Positions 1-7,806 are shown, numbered from the stretch's first letter. The stretch is 17,419 nucleotides of DNA from Desulfofustis sp. (GCA_029287755.1 JARFQM010000166.1:1-17419); one strand, 5' to 3'. Notes: generated by a model not told the origin, from the letters alone. Numbers and translations: made by a program.

Positions 1-1025
1 AGCCCGGTGGCGGCGATGGGATTGCCGACGCCCAATGCCCCTCCCGAAGGACACATCGGGTGGCTGACTTCGAGGCTCAGGTTGCCCGATTCGAACAGAT
101 TCCTTACTGTCCGTCCGGTATTGTCGAGAAGCAGCGCGTTGAGGTGGTGCAAGGCTTTATAATCGAAAGGATCATAAGGCTCGAAAAAATCAATATCGGT
201 CGCCGGGTCGACGATGCCCGCCATCTTGTAAGCATCCCTTGCGGCCATGGCGACATAGTCCGGGTAACAGAGGTCCCGGGTGCACCAATAGGCGGTTTCG
301 AGACGAAAACCGACGCCCTCGACAAAGACCGGAGCTTTCTTCAGCGTGCGGGCCAGGCGCTCGTTGACCATGATGATGGCAACGGCGGCGTCCGATGTCG
401 GGCTTATATCCAGGCGCTTGACAGGCCAGGAAAGCAACGGTGAATTGAGCACATCATCGGCGCTCAGATCCATGGCGACTTGAGAGGCGGGGTGATGCAG
501 CGCGTTGCGCTTGATCATCGCCGAAACCTCAGCCAGGTCTCGCTCGCTGTACCCATACACGTGCATGAACCGAGCCATCTCCAGGGCGAAGATATGGATC
601 AGGGTCAACTCGAGCGGCTGTTCGGTAACGCGGTCGAAGATGGTCAGAAAGGCCCCGGCAGGATGCGGGGTGCAGGGAGACATCTTTTCTTCGGCAACGA
701 CCAGGCAGCTGTTGTACTTGCCTGAGGCCACGTGCATCCAGCCGTGAATCGGGCTCATTACCCCGGTGGCGCCGCCGATGAAGTGGCGCATATAGGGCTT
801 GTTGGAACCACCGGCCCCGGCGATCAGGTGCTCGCCCTTCATGTGGATACCGTCAAAAGCGTCAGGGGCAGTGCCAAGGGTTACGGCATCTATGTCGTCG
901 ATATCGAGGCCCGCGTCTTCCAGGGCCATGCGGACTGCCTGGGCAGCCAATTCACCCGGCGCCTCTTGGGCCCGGCGCATGAATTTGGTCATACCCACAC
1001 CAATAACTGCTACGCGATTACTCAT
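1..1025 (-). CDS. Thiolase-fold protein (SCP2-thiolase-like), catalytic Cys absent, 3' end outside window
   Basis: The reading frame stays open from the ATG at 1025 to the window edge (341 codons). The translation starts MSNRVAVIGVGMTKF, the usual opening of SCP2-type thiolases. It later carries a VASGKYNSCLVVAEEKMS stretch, matching the family's 'IxSGxxDxxLxxGxEKMS', and near the edge CPSGGALGVGNPIAATG, matching the C-terminal 'GGxxxxGHPxGATG'. The position of the nucleophilic Cys, about 17 residues before the VASG glycine, holds Gly/Ala, and GHP reads GNP. Ordinary Claisen thiolysis is therefore doubtful. Family relatives without Cys include the steroid side-chain aldolase Ltp2, which works with a DUF35 partner; that comparison is inference. 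Its ATG overlaps the previous gene's stop (ATGA), with an AGGAGAGGAGGG ribosome site, so translation is coupled. A DUF35 gene could lie beyond the left edge. Confidence 0.85.
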   Translation of the reverse strand, partial: MSNRVAVIGVGMTKFMRRAQEAPGELAAQAVRMALEDAGLDIDDIDAVTLGTAPDAFDGIHMKGEHLIAGAGGSNKPYMRHFIGGATGVMSPIHGWMHVASGKYNSCLVVAEEKMSPCTPHPAGAFLTIFDRVTEQPLELTLIHIFALEMARFMHVYGYSERDLAEVSAMIKRNALHHPASQVAMDLSADDVLNSPLLSWPVKRLDISPTSDAAVAIIMVNERLARTLKKAPVFVEGVGFRLETAYWCTRDLCYPDYVAMAARDAYKMAGIVDPATDIDFFEPYDPFDYKALHHLNALLLDNTGRTVRNLFESGNLSLEVSHPMCPSGGALGVGNPIAATG

Positions 1026-2128
1026 AGCGCCCTCCTCTCCTTGTCTAATATGGCCACGACGCAGGAATCGGTGGGGATCCCTCGCCAGGCCTGCACCATT
1101 AAGCGCTCGGCGTTTATCTGGCATCTGCCGGCTTCACCTCGCAGCTGCGTGAATGCCTCGTAGAGGCGGGCACCGCCTGTAGCTTCAAACATGTCGCCGC
1201 CCCCCAGGGCACCGCCATCCGGGTTGACCACAGGATTGCGGTTGCCGTTGACGCCGATGGCCTCCATATGCATCAGCTGTCGATGGGCATAGGTGTCGGA
1301 GACAAAGAAGGCATCGATTTCTTCCGCCGGGTTGTTGATGCCCGACTCTTTGCAGGCTCGCTCGGCGGCTATGGCCGTGCCGATCGAAAAGCTGTGATCG
1401 CGGCGTTCGAGGATGGAAGTACCCGACCCCCAGCCGATGCCCGAGATAAAGGCAGGCTTTTTCGAGTACCTGTCTGCGGCCTCGTCGGTACCCAGCACTG
1501 CGATGACCGCACCATCGGCATAGCGGGCGCACATCAACTCGGTCAGAGGCAGGGACACCGGACGAGAGTCAAGAACGTCATCAACGGAGAAATTGTCGCC
1601 GTAGGGAGCGTTCGTGTTGGCGAGCGCGGCTCCACGATTTTTCACCACGACTTCGGCCACCTCTTCGATCGCGTATCCCGTTTCACTCAGAAAAGAATTG
1701 AGTTCCAGCCCCGCCAGCCACTGAGGCGACAGGCCGAAACGGTTGAAGACCGGGTCGAAGGCAAAGCGAACCATCTCATCCTTGGTTAACACGTTCGAGG
1801 CCTTACTGTAGGACTCGACGACCAGGATATCGAACCGTCCGGTCTCGATCTGCATGGCTGCCGAGGCAACCGCATGCATGAAATCACCCGGGATGGTGTA
1901 CACCGGTTTGCGCACCATGCCAAGCTGATCGGGAACATACTCGTCAGCTATCGAATAGCCGGAGGGAAAGTCTTCTTCTGCAGATACGGCCCCGTCTATC
2001 TGATCTATCGTGACGCCCGCATCCCGGTAAGCCATTTTGGCAGCTTTGGCAATCATCTCTCGATACGACAAACCCGTCGACGTAGGAGTGAAGCCGCAGA
2101 TGCCCATTCCTAACAATGCAACGCCCAT
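1022..2128 (-). CDS. Thiolase-fold protein (SCP2-thiolase-like), catalytic residues absent
   Basis: This 368-residue protein starts at the ATG at 2128, preceded by AAGGAAGG at good spacing. The in-frame TTG at 2158 has no ribosome site. The opening MGVALLGMGICGF, the middle YTIPGDFMHAVASAAMQIETGRFDILVVESYSKAS (given here in two parts: residues about 80-100 and 101-115) and the end NPDGGALGGGDMFEATGGAR follow the thiolase plan of two similar halves. No Cys is present in the nucleophile helix, and the conserved GHP is GGD. Both family catalytic groups are thus missing, as in its partner gene. The two probably form a hetero-oligomer, perhaps an acyl-CoA aldolase or a structural subunit of one; the reaction is unknown. 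It is the first gene of the transcript and overlaps the next by 4 bp. The thiolase fold is well supported; the function is not. Confidence 0.85.
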   Translation of the reverse strand: MGVALLGMGICGFTPTSTGLSYREMIAKAAKMAYRDAGVTIDQIDGAVSAEEDFPSGYSIADEYVPDQLGMVRKPVYTIPGDFMHAVASAAMQIETGRFDILVVESYSKASNVLTKDEMVRFAFDPVFNRFGLSPQWLAGLELNSFLSETGYAIEEVAEVVVKNRGAALANTNAPYGDNFSVDDVLDSRPVSLPLTELMCARYADGAVIAVLGTDEAADRYSKKPAFISGIGWGSGTSILERRDHSFSIGTAIAAERACKESGINNPAEEIDAFFVSDTYAHRQLMHMEAIGVNGNRNPVVNPDGGALGGGDMFEATGGARLYEAFTQLRGEAGRCQINAERLMVQAWRGIPTDSCVVAILDKERRAL

Positions 2129-2488
2129 AGCACCTTCCTTTCGTCCGGTGTTCCCCAATTCATCATACCCGGGAAATTCCCCCTCCGAGTACAGCGCCCC
2201 GGAAAAGCCGCTCGTGGATTAATTGGTACAGAGTCACTCCGTGGACAAGATACAGCGTCATAAATATTCTATATAAGTAAACATTAATCTATGCAAATAA
2301 TTAGTTCATGTCAATTCCAATTTTATGCTTCCCACTGAGCCTTTTGCAAAACTAAGATTTTCGTTCAAAATCAAACCATGCGAGAAATTTTACCACAGGC
2401 ATATGATCGCTATTCCGAGGATAAAATTTCGAGCATAACGCAGAGTGTGGGCGAAAAGATCGTTTTACAAATGGCTCACAAGTCAGGA
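2129..2488. other. Intergenic region upstream of the thiolase-fold pair
   Basis: This 360-bp gap separates two minus-strand genes. The part from about 2240 to 2470 is AT-rich and holds the thiolase promoter (2286-2314). The predicted leader of about 150 nt contains two short odd palindromes, GAGTCACTC (2231-2239) and GGGAAATTCCC (2171-2181), which could be protein-binding sites but are short enough to be chance. I see no convincing terminator after the MmgE/PrpD gene and no credible coding frame. Confidence 0.5.
2286..2314 (-). promoter_or_regulatory. Predicted sigma70 promoter of the thiolase-fold operon
   Basis: On the minus strand, TTGACA (2314-2309) is followed by a 17-bp spacer and TAGATT (2291-2286). 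The -35 is perfect, the spacing ideal and the -10 matches 4 of 6. Transcription would start near 2279, giving a leader of about 150 nt before the ATG at 2128. It implies that the thiolase pair is transcribed separately from the upstream MmgE/PrpD gene. Confidence 0.6.
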
Positions 2489-3844
2489 TTACAGAGAGGG
2501 CACTCGTTTTTCCCTGTCAATATTCAAAATTACATTCATCAGGGTTTTACTTTTTTCTTTGCCCAGTTGAGGAGCAGATAATTCCCTAAATTTAGTTTCT
2601 GATTGCGCATTGGTTAAGGGGTTGCAGGCACTGCCCGAGGCATCCTTAACCTCATGAGCAAACACTTGCCCGTCAGATAATTTTACCTCGATGGAGCAGC
2701 CCCAGTGATCCGGGTATCTGTTGGTGAATTTTTCCGCTTCCTCCACCTTTATCCGGGCTGCAATTTTCACCAAATTGTCATCATTTATTCTCTTCTCAGA
2801 AAACTGTTTGAGCTCGACTTTTCCTCTCACAAGAGCCGAAGCCACCACGTAGGGAGTGCTGAATTTAGCCTCAGTAGAGGTGTGGGGATAATTGGGGGTT
2901 CCACATTGTTTTACCCCTATATCGTATGTGCTGACCAGGATGGACTCAACATCTTCTGCCGAGACATCATGCTTGCTGCGCAGATGCAGGATCGCGTCTA
3001 TCGCACAATGAGTGCTTCTGCAGCAGGGATAGGGTTTCTTGTCCATCTCGAGCAGTTCATACCTGGTACCCAGATCCCTGCATATCTCTGTGATATCGAA
3101 AGAGTCGGAGGTGGCCCGGTAGAGGCCGCCGTCTTTGGCGTCCAGAATATGCTCGGGTCCGGTCATACCGCTCTTGGCCATCAAGGCTGCGACAAAGCCG
3201 TTAACTGCTGCTCTGGCGGGGTGCAGTTTTTTACAGCTTGCCCCATCTTCCAAGAAGGCCCACAACCCTGAGGACTGAGTGCCGGCCATTCCCAGGGCAC
3301 TGGTTGTCTGCTCTTCATTCAGTTTCATAAGCTTGGCACAAGAGGCGGCTGCGCCAAAGGTCCCCGCTGTACCGGTAACATGCCAGCCCTTTTGCCTATG
3401 GCTTGCCACTCCGAATCCTTTTCCTATTCTGGCCATGACTTCGTAACCGGCTATGACCCCTTCAAGCAACTCCTTTCCTGCAGCCCCAGTGGATTCTGCC
3501 AGCGTCCAGGCTGCCGGAAGAACGACCGCGCCAATATGCGTTTTAGACCCGGTATGTACATCATCCAGTTCCAGCGCGTGTCCCATAATCCCGTTTACAA
3601 GTATTGCCTGAAACACTGAAGATTTCCGGTTGTGTCCCCAGATGGAGGCGAAGTTGCCCGCATCGTCTCCTGAAAAGCTTTGCACCTGCCGGACTATGTC
3701 CGGAATTTCCTCATACTCGGCAGCCCCTATTGCCGCACCAATCGAATCGAGTACACAGTATTTGGCCGCAGAAACGACATTCTCCGGAATGTCTTCTACA
3801 CATATTCCCTGAAGATAAGCGGCGAGCTCTCTTAACTCACTCAC
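2489..3844 (-). CDS. MmgE/PrpD family protein (2-methylcitrate dehydratase / cis-aconitate decarboxylase superfamily), copy 1
   Basis: The protein has about 451 residues, typical for MmgE/PrpD. The family includes 2-methylcitrate dehydratase, cis-aconitate decarboxylase and iminodisuccinate epimerase. Landmarks are LAAYLQGI near the N-terminus, GHALELDD (about 88-95), the His of THIGA (about 103), WHVTGTAGTFGAAAS (about 154-167), CKKLHPA (Lys about 205) and KPYPCCRSTHC (His about 279). These match the positions of the active-site Asp, His, Lys and His residues of cis-aconitate decarboxylase. Oddities are Glu for the first acidic residue (ELDD instead of DxDD) and HIG where HP is usual. No ATG is available. 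I chose the GTG at 3844 because GGGGG lies 5 bp before it; a TTG at 3856 would add four residues. Cytosolic. The substrate cannot be told from sequence, but TTT and tcu genes nearby point to a tricarboxylate. Confidence 0.85.
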   Translation of the reverse strand: MSELRELAAYLQGICVEDIPENVVSAAKYCVLDSIGAAIGAAEYEEIPDIVRQVQSFSGDDAGNFASIWGHNRKSSVFQAILVNGIMGHALELDDVHTGSKTHIGAVVLPAAWTLAESTGAAGKELLEGVIAGYEVMARIGKGFGVASHRQKGWHVTGTAGTFGAAASCAKLMKLNEEQTTSALGMAGTQSSGLWAFLEDGASCKKLHPARAAVNGFVAALMAKSGMTGPEHILDAKDGGLYRATSDSFDITEICRDLGTRYELLEMDKKPYPCCRSTHCAIDAILHLRSKHDVSAEDVESILVSTYDIGVKQCGTPNYPHTSTEAKFSTPYVVASALVRGKVELKQFSEKRINDDNLVKIAARIKVEEAEKFTNRYPDHWGCSIEVKLSDGQVFAHEVKDASGSACNPLTNAQSETKFRELSAPQLGKEKSKTLMNVILNIDREKRVPSL

Positions 3845-3858
3845 ACCAACCCCCAAGA

Positions 3859-3897
3859 CGGAAACGGTTCCCGATGAAGCGGCAGGTCAGGTTTCCG
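3859..3897. repeat. Inverted repeat in the leader of MmgE/PrpD copy 1
   Basis: CGGAAAC (3859-3865) and GTTTCCG (3891-3897) form a perfect 7-bp inverted repeat separated by 25 bp, just upstream of the start codon at 3844. It could be an operator or a leader hairpin. The arms resemble, but do not match, the GTTTC/GAAAC dyads next to the sigma54 activator. It may be chance. Confidence 0.3.
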
Positions 3898-3984
3898 GAT
3901 CGGAGTCGAATTATGTAAGATCTCATCTTTCCCTCTGGTGATGTGCTCGAGTTCGGCTGTTTCATAGTCCGTGAACATGCGCAG

Positions 3985-4356
3985 TCATCGCTCTCCGACC
4001 TGTTTTATAAGGTTCAGCGCTGAGCCCGCTTTAAACCACTCTGCCTGTGACTCATTAAAGGAGCGGTCCAGCCGCAGATTGTCCCGGGTACCATCGCGGT
4101 GCTTGACGATACAGGTCAGTGGCTGCCCTGGAGTGAGGCGGGCCAGGAAATTATTTAGCGTTTGGGCTATTTCCGGATGCGCCGCACTGGCGCCGATGCC
4201 GGCCGAAAATACCCAGGTTTTCTGGACTTCGGGCGGCAGCGGCGTGATATGTGTTAGGCCGGGGACCGGAAGGAGCTCGATCAGCTCAGCTGCATCGTAC
4301 GGGGTGGAATTGCTGCGCATGACGGTTAATCGTTCAGCCTGTATGCCGCTGCTCAA
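3985..4356 (-). pseudogene. Chimeric gene remnant: ModA-like substrate-binding-protein tail joined to an aconitase C-terminus
   Basis: The frame is open from 4404 (after a TAG at 4407-4405) to the TGA at 3987-3985; the first usual start codon is a TTG at 4356, with no ribosome site. Residues about 24-71 (numbered from that TTG) contain ELLPVPGLTHITPLPPEVQ and VFSAGIGASAAHPEIAQTL. This is the pattern of the C-terminal part of molybdate-type (ModA-like) periplasmic binding proteins. From about residue 73 the sequence reads TPGQPLTCIVKHRDGT and then FNESQAEWFKAGSALN, which closely follows the last 50 residues of mitochondrial-type aconitase (ACO2 ends with FNETQIEWFRAGSALN). Neither part is complete: no binding-protein N-terminus and no aconitase Fe-S or swivel core. 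I read it as the scar of a deletion that fused the ends of two genes near position 4143, probably not functional. An assembly join is the main alternative. Confidence 0.7.
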
Positions 4357-4387
4357 ATCCTGCAGCGAGACGGCGGTCGATAAAGAA

Positions 4388-4416
4388 TTGACATTACTTC
4401 TGAGCTACTCTAAACT
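4388..4416 (+). promoter_or_regulatory. Predicted sigma70 promoter of the GntR-led operon
   Basis: TTGACA (4388-4393), a 17-bp spacer and TAAACT (4411-4416) form a promoter with a perfect -35, ideal spacing and 4 of 6 matches at -10. The start would fall near 4423, leaving a leader of about 58 nt before the regulator's ATG at 4481. Confidence 0.65.
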
Positions 4417-4439
4417 GTCGACAGTTGACGGTTGACAAC
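4413..4439. promoter_or_regulatory. Operator-like palindrome and GTTGAC repeats over the transcription start
   Basis: AACTGTCGACAGTT (4413-4426) is a perfect 14-bp palindrome that overlaps the -10 element and the expected start of the GntR promoter. It runs into two direct copies of GTTGAC (4425-4430 and 4432-4437 share this core) and the odd palindrome GTTGACAAC (4431-4439). Position and symmetry fit a dimeric GntR repressor binding its own promoter. The identity of the binding protein is inference. Confidence 0.55.
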
Positions 4440-4480
4440 CACTACAGTACCACAAGATTCCACCACGTCAATTTCTATTA

Positions 4481-5200
4481 ATGAGTGAATTCAATACCAG
4501 AATTATCAAGAAAGTTCAGGCCCAGTCACTCACCAGCGTGATCTACGATCAGCTTGAGGATATGATCCTTACAGGCAGGCTGAAGCCGGGAGAGCGGATC
4601 AATGAGAGCAAGCTTTCCGCTCAACTCGAGGTCAGCCGTGCCCCGATCAGGGAGGCCTGCCGGCAGCTTGAGAAACACGGCATGGTCCAGATTCTCTCGC
4701 GCCGGGGAACCTTTGTCGCCAATATCGCAGTGAGCGAGGTCAAAGAATTATATGATATTCGTGCTTCGCTTGATGCTCTTGCCGCTGAAAAGGCTGCGGT
4801 GCACGCCACCCCTGAAGATCTCGATGAGTTCCGAAACATTTTGAAAAACATGCACGAAGCGATAGAAGCAGATGACGCGAAAAAATATTTTCAAGCGAAC
4901 ATCGTCTTTCATCGCACGATCGTGCGGATTTCCCGAAATAGAAACCTTGAATCCCTGATCGAAGGAATATACAACAAAGCCTCACTGTGCCGTAAAACCA
5001 ACCTGCTGCTGTCTGAGCGAATGTCGATTTCCTACCGGCAGCACAAGTACATCTTCAAGGCCATAGAGGCGGGCAATCCGATGGAAGCCTCCACCCAGAT
5101 GAAGCATCACGTAATAGAGGCGCGCGATGCCTTGCTGAACACTCTGGATTCGGCGGATATCGACAGGGATGATCTGGTCCGGGAGTTGGCGCCCAGATAA
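4481..5200 (+). CDS. GntR-family transcriptional regulator, FadR subfamily (FCD domain)
   Basis: The 239-residue protein has an N-terminal winged HTH (about 16-80) with the family signature LxxGRLKPGERI-ES-LSxQLxVSRAPIREACRQLE, wing RRGTFVA, then an all-helical FCD ligand domain (about 87-225). FCD metal-site candidates are Asn/His in ANIVFHRTI, His in RQHKYIF and His in MKHHVIEA. FCD proteins often sense carboxylate metabolites. The ATG at 4481 has no clear Shine-Dalgarno sequence, though the start fits the family length. It is the first gene of a plus-strand run that continues with MmgE/PrpD copy 2 after 90 bp. The palindrome at its promoter suggests autoregulation. It probably controls the transporter operon; repressor or activator cannot be told. 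Confidence 0.9.
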   Translation: MSEFNTRIIKKVQAQSLTSVIYDQLEDMILTGRLKPGERINESKLSAQLEVSRAPIREACRQLEKHGMVQILSRRGTFVANIAVSEVKELYDIRASLDALAAEKAAVHATPEDLDEFRNILKNMHEAIEADDAKKYFQANIVFHRTIVRISRNRNLESLIEGIYNKASLCRKTNLLLSERMSISYRQHKYIFKAIEAGNPMEASTQMKHHVIEARDALLNTLDSADIDRDDLVRELAPR

Positions 5201-5290
5201 GGATCCGCATAGGCGTCGCTCTCAGACGGAAGGGGAGTACCTTTAGGCATAGTTTCACAGAACTACTCATAGCACGTGAAGGGAGGAGCA

Positions 5291-6703
5291 ATGGGACAGG
5301 CAGAACATACCAAGGTGACGCAGGAGGCGGCGGATTTCGCCAGAAACCTTTCTTTCGATGCTCTTCCCGCGGAGGCGGTAAGAATTGGCAAGCGCTGCGT
5401 TCTTGACGGGCTTGGGTTGATGCTTGCCGGCTCATACGAAAAATGCACTCAGATTGTCACCCGTTTCAGTGCCGGGGTCAGCCAGTTGCGCGGGGCAACC
5501 GTCCTGGGTAAGAATCCGATCACTGTCGCCGCGCCGTTTGCAGCTCTGGCAAATGGCACCGCCGGTCATGCGATGGACTGGGACGACAGCCAATTATCGA
5601 AATCGCCCGGTCGGATGTACGGGCTTTTGACCCACCCCACTATACCACCGCTTGCGGCCTCCCTGGCGCTGTCCGAAGAGCTGGGGTCGGTTGATGGAAA
5701 AACTTTTCTGACTGCGTTTCTGGCTGGGTTTGAAGTTGAATGCAAAATAGCCGAGGCGATTAACCCCGATCACTATATCAAGGGCTTTCACACGAGCGGC
5801 ACGGTGGGCACTTTTGGCGCAGCGACGGCAGCCGCCAAACTTCTGGGCCTCAGTAGCGATGAAATTCTTCACACGCTCGGGATCACCTCGAGCATGACCT
5901 CAGGAATTCGCACAAATTTCGGCACCATGACAAAACCGCTGCATGTCGGCCGGGCGGCAAGCAATGGAATAACCGCGGCAATGCTGGCGCAGAGCGGTTT
6001 TGAGGCAAACATGGAGGCGCTTGACGGTCCCTGGGGCTTCTTCAGTGTCTTCGGCAGAGGCTTTGATGTCGAGAATATTGCCGGCTGCATTGGCAATCCT
6101 CATACGATCGTCGACCCGGGCGTAAGCATTAAGCCCTACCCGTGCGGTGTATTGACGCACCCCTCCATGGATACCATGCTCTCCATCGTAATCGAGCACG
6201 ACCTCAAAGCGGAAGACATCAAGGAGGCGATACTCTTTGCCGGATCAAACATTTTAAAACCCATCAGGTACAAGATTGCCCATGATGAATTGGAAGCAAA
6301 GTTCTGCATGCCGTTCCTTCTCGCGGCGATCATCCTGTCGAGAAAGGCCGGCGTGCATGAATTCACCGATGAGTTTGTCAACGCCGACAGTACCCAGCGG
6401 TTGATGCGCCGCATTCGCACGGAGTTCGATGCCGACATAGAAGCCAGAGGCTGGGACAAGATCCGTTCAAGGGTTGAGGTTGTGCTGCACGATGGCCGCA
6501 GGATTGCCAAGGAGGCCGATGAAAATTACCGGGGAGGTCCGGACAACCCGCTGACCGATAAGGAACTGCGGAACAAATTTACCGACTGTACCGAACGTCT
6601 ACTCGATAAAGCCGCCCGGGAAAATATTTATACCATAATAGACAATCTGCAAGATCTTGAAAATATCACCGAGCTGATTCAGGCAACGTTGCCTGCGGCA
6701 TGA
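5291..6703 (+). CDS. MmgE/PrpD family protein, copy 2
   Basis: This 470-residue protein belongs to the same superfamily as the gene at 2489-3844 but is clearly diverged from it. The ATG at 5291 follows GGGAGGAG; a GTG at 5276 lies within that leader and is less likely. Landmarks are GHAMDWDD (92-99, candidate Asp96), the His of THPTIPP (115), FHTSGTVGTFGAATA (His167), MTKPLHVGRAASNG (Lys215) and KPYPCGVLTHPS (His290). The full set of residues used by cis-aconitate decarboxylase-type enzymes is therefore present, and this copy looks more canonical than copy 1. It could hydrate or dehydrate a tricarboxylate (isocitrate/2-methylcitrate chemistry) or decarboxylate it. It sits between the GntR gene and the TTT receptor, each 90 bp away, and is probably co-transcribed with them. 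Confidence 0.88.
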   Translation: MGQAEHTKVTQEAADFARNLSFDALPAEAVRIGKRCVLDGLGLMLAGSYEKCTQIVTRFSAGVSQLRGATVLGKNPITVAAPFAALANGTAGHAMDWDDSQLSKSPGRMYGLLTHPTIPPLAASLALSEELGSVDGKTFLTAFLAGFEVECKIAEAINPDHYIKGFHTSGTVGTFGAATAAAKLLGLSSDEILHTLGITSSMTSGIRTNFGTMTKPLHVGRAASNGITAAMLAQSGFEANMEALDGPWGFFSVFGRGFDVENIAGCIGNPHTIVDPGVSIKPYPCGVLTHPSMDTMLSIVIEHDLKAEDIKEAILFAGSNILKPIRYKIAHDELEAKFCMPFLLAAIILSRKAGVHEFTDEFVNADSTQRLMRRIRTEFDADIEARGWDKIRSRVEVVLHDGRRIAKEADENYRGGPDNPLTDKELRNKFTDCTERLLDKAARENIYTIIDNLQDLENITELIQATLPAA

Positions 6704-6793
6704 CTAGTTGGAAGGGAAAACCTGTCGATCACACCAGCAGGCTTTATTCTGACTACTCAATAACATCAAGGAGTAATCAAAGGGAGGTGTCTC

Positions 6794-7771
6794 ATGAGAA
6801 CAATGGTACCGTTTAACCGTCTGAAAATCCTGGTCTTCGCTTCGGTTATTCTTGGCTTGAGCGCAGGGTTCTGCCTGGCCGCAGATGAAAAGTTCCCCTC
6901 AGATACAATCAAGGTGGTCATTCACACCACCTATGGCGGCGGGACCGATATCACGGCCCGCATGATGACCATGCGCAGCCGTCGGACACTTGATGTCGAT
7001 ATGCAGGTCATGTCCAAAAGCGGCGGATCCGGGGCAAAAGCCCACCAATTTGTACAATCTCAGCCCAAGGACGGCTACACCATGCTGGCGCTGACGCAGA
7101 GTCATCTGTATACGATTGCCAGAGGCAAGTCCGTCTTGAAAATTGACGACCTGGTCGGGGTGGCCCGGGCCATGGACGACCCGACCTTTATCACGGTCAA
7201 TGCCAAGAGTGACTACAACACCATCGAAGACCTGATCGCCGCTTCCAAGGAGAAGCCACTCAGCTGGGGTGTCTCGGTCCTCGGCAGCACCGAACATATC
7301 GGGCTGGCGCAGTTAGCCGAAGCGGCAGGGTTCGAGTACAAGGCCGTTCCGTTTGAAAGCGGGGGACAAATGGTGAACGCCCTGATGTCCGGGGCGATCG
7401 ATGCAACCTTGCCCAATGTCAGCGAGGCCCGCCAACAGATTATGGACGGTGCCCTGAAAGCGCTGGTAGTCATGGCACCGAAGCGTTTGGGCGGCTACCC
7501 TGATATTCCCACGACGTATGAGAAAGGATACGAAGTTGACTGCTCTACTACACGAGGGTATGCAGTCCTGAAAGGCACTCCCGAGGATCGAATCAAAATT
7601 CTGTCGGATGGTCTGGTCGAGGGAATGAGCCACTCAGTCTTTGCCAATTATCTCGCTTCTGCCGGGCTGACGGTCGAGGAGAGCGTGGCGGGAAGCGAAG
7701 TGTGGGATGCCCAGATCAAGAAAGAGTACGCCAAGGCCGTCGAAGCTGTAGAAAAACTCGGGTTCAAGTAA
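6794..7771 (+). CDS. tctC: Tripartite tricarboxylate transporter receptor (TctC/Bug family)
   Basis: The 325-residue protein begins with a signal peptide (basic start, hydrophobic segment about 10-26, likely cut after CLA at residue 29). The mature part shows the Bug/TctC pattern: TYGGGTDITARMM in place of PGGxxDxxAR, KSGGSGAKAH, PKDGYTM, and later VLGSTEHIG, VPFESGGQMVNALMSG and PKRLGGYPDIPTTYEKGY. Such proteins bind a carboxylate in the periplasm and deliver it to the TctAB permease. A strong GGGAGGTG ribosome site precedes the ATG at 6794, fitting the high output expected for a binding protein. The genes for both membrane subunits follow directly, so this is a complete transporter. The ligand is not predictable from sequence; a tricarboxylate is inferred from the tcu genes in the window. 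Confidence 0.92.
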   Translation: MRTMVPFNRLKILVFASVILGLSAGFCLAADEKFPSDTIKVVIHTTYGGGTDITARMMTMRSRRTLDVDMQVMSKSGGSGAKAHQFVQSQPKDGYTMLALTQSHLYTIARGKSVLKIDDLVGVARAMDDPTFITVNAKSDYNTIEDLIAASKEKPLSWGVSVLGSTEHIGLAQLAEAAGFEYKAVPFESGGQMVNALMSGAIDATLPNVSEARQQIMDGALKALVVMAPKRLGGYPDIPTTYEKGYEVDCSTTRGYAVLKGTPEDRIKILSDGLVEGMSHSVFANYLASAGLTVEESVAGSEVWDAQIKKEYAKAVEAVEKLGFK

Positions 7772-7806
7772 GTACTGGCGCGAACCCAAAATTCTAGGAC
7801 CTCACA

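Noticed and set aside
732..1163. 143-codon plus-strand frame
   Set aside because: It runs antisense to the two thiolase-fold genes, whose conserved motifs explain the region.
2378..2581. 67-codon plus-strand frame
   Set aside because: It overlaps the end of the MmgE/PrpD gene on the other strand, has no ribosome site and shows no recognisable sequence.
6721..6750. CCTG/CAGG hairpin followed by CTTTATT before the receptor gene
   Set aside because: The stem is only 4 bp with a long loop, and the genes on both sides appear co-transcribed.
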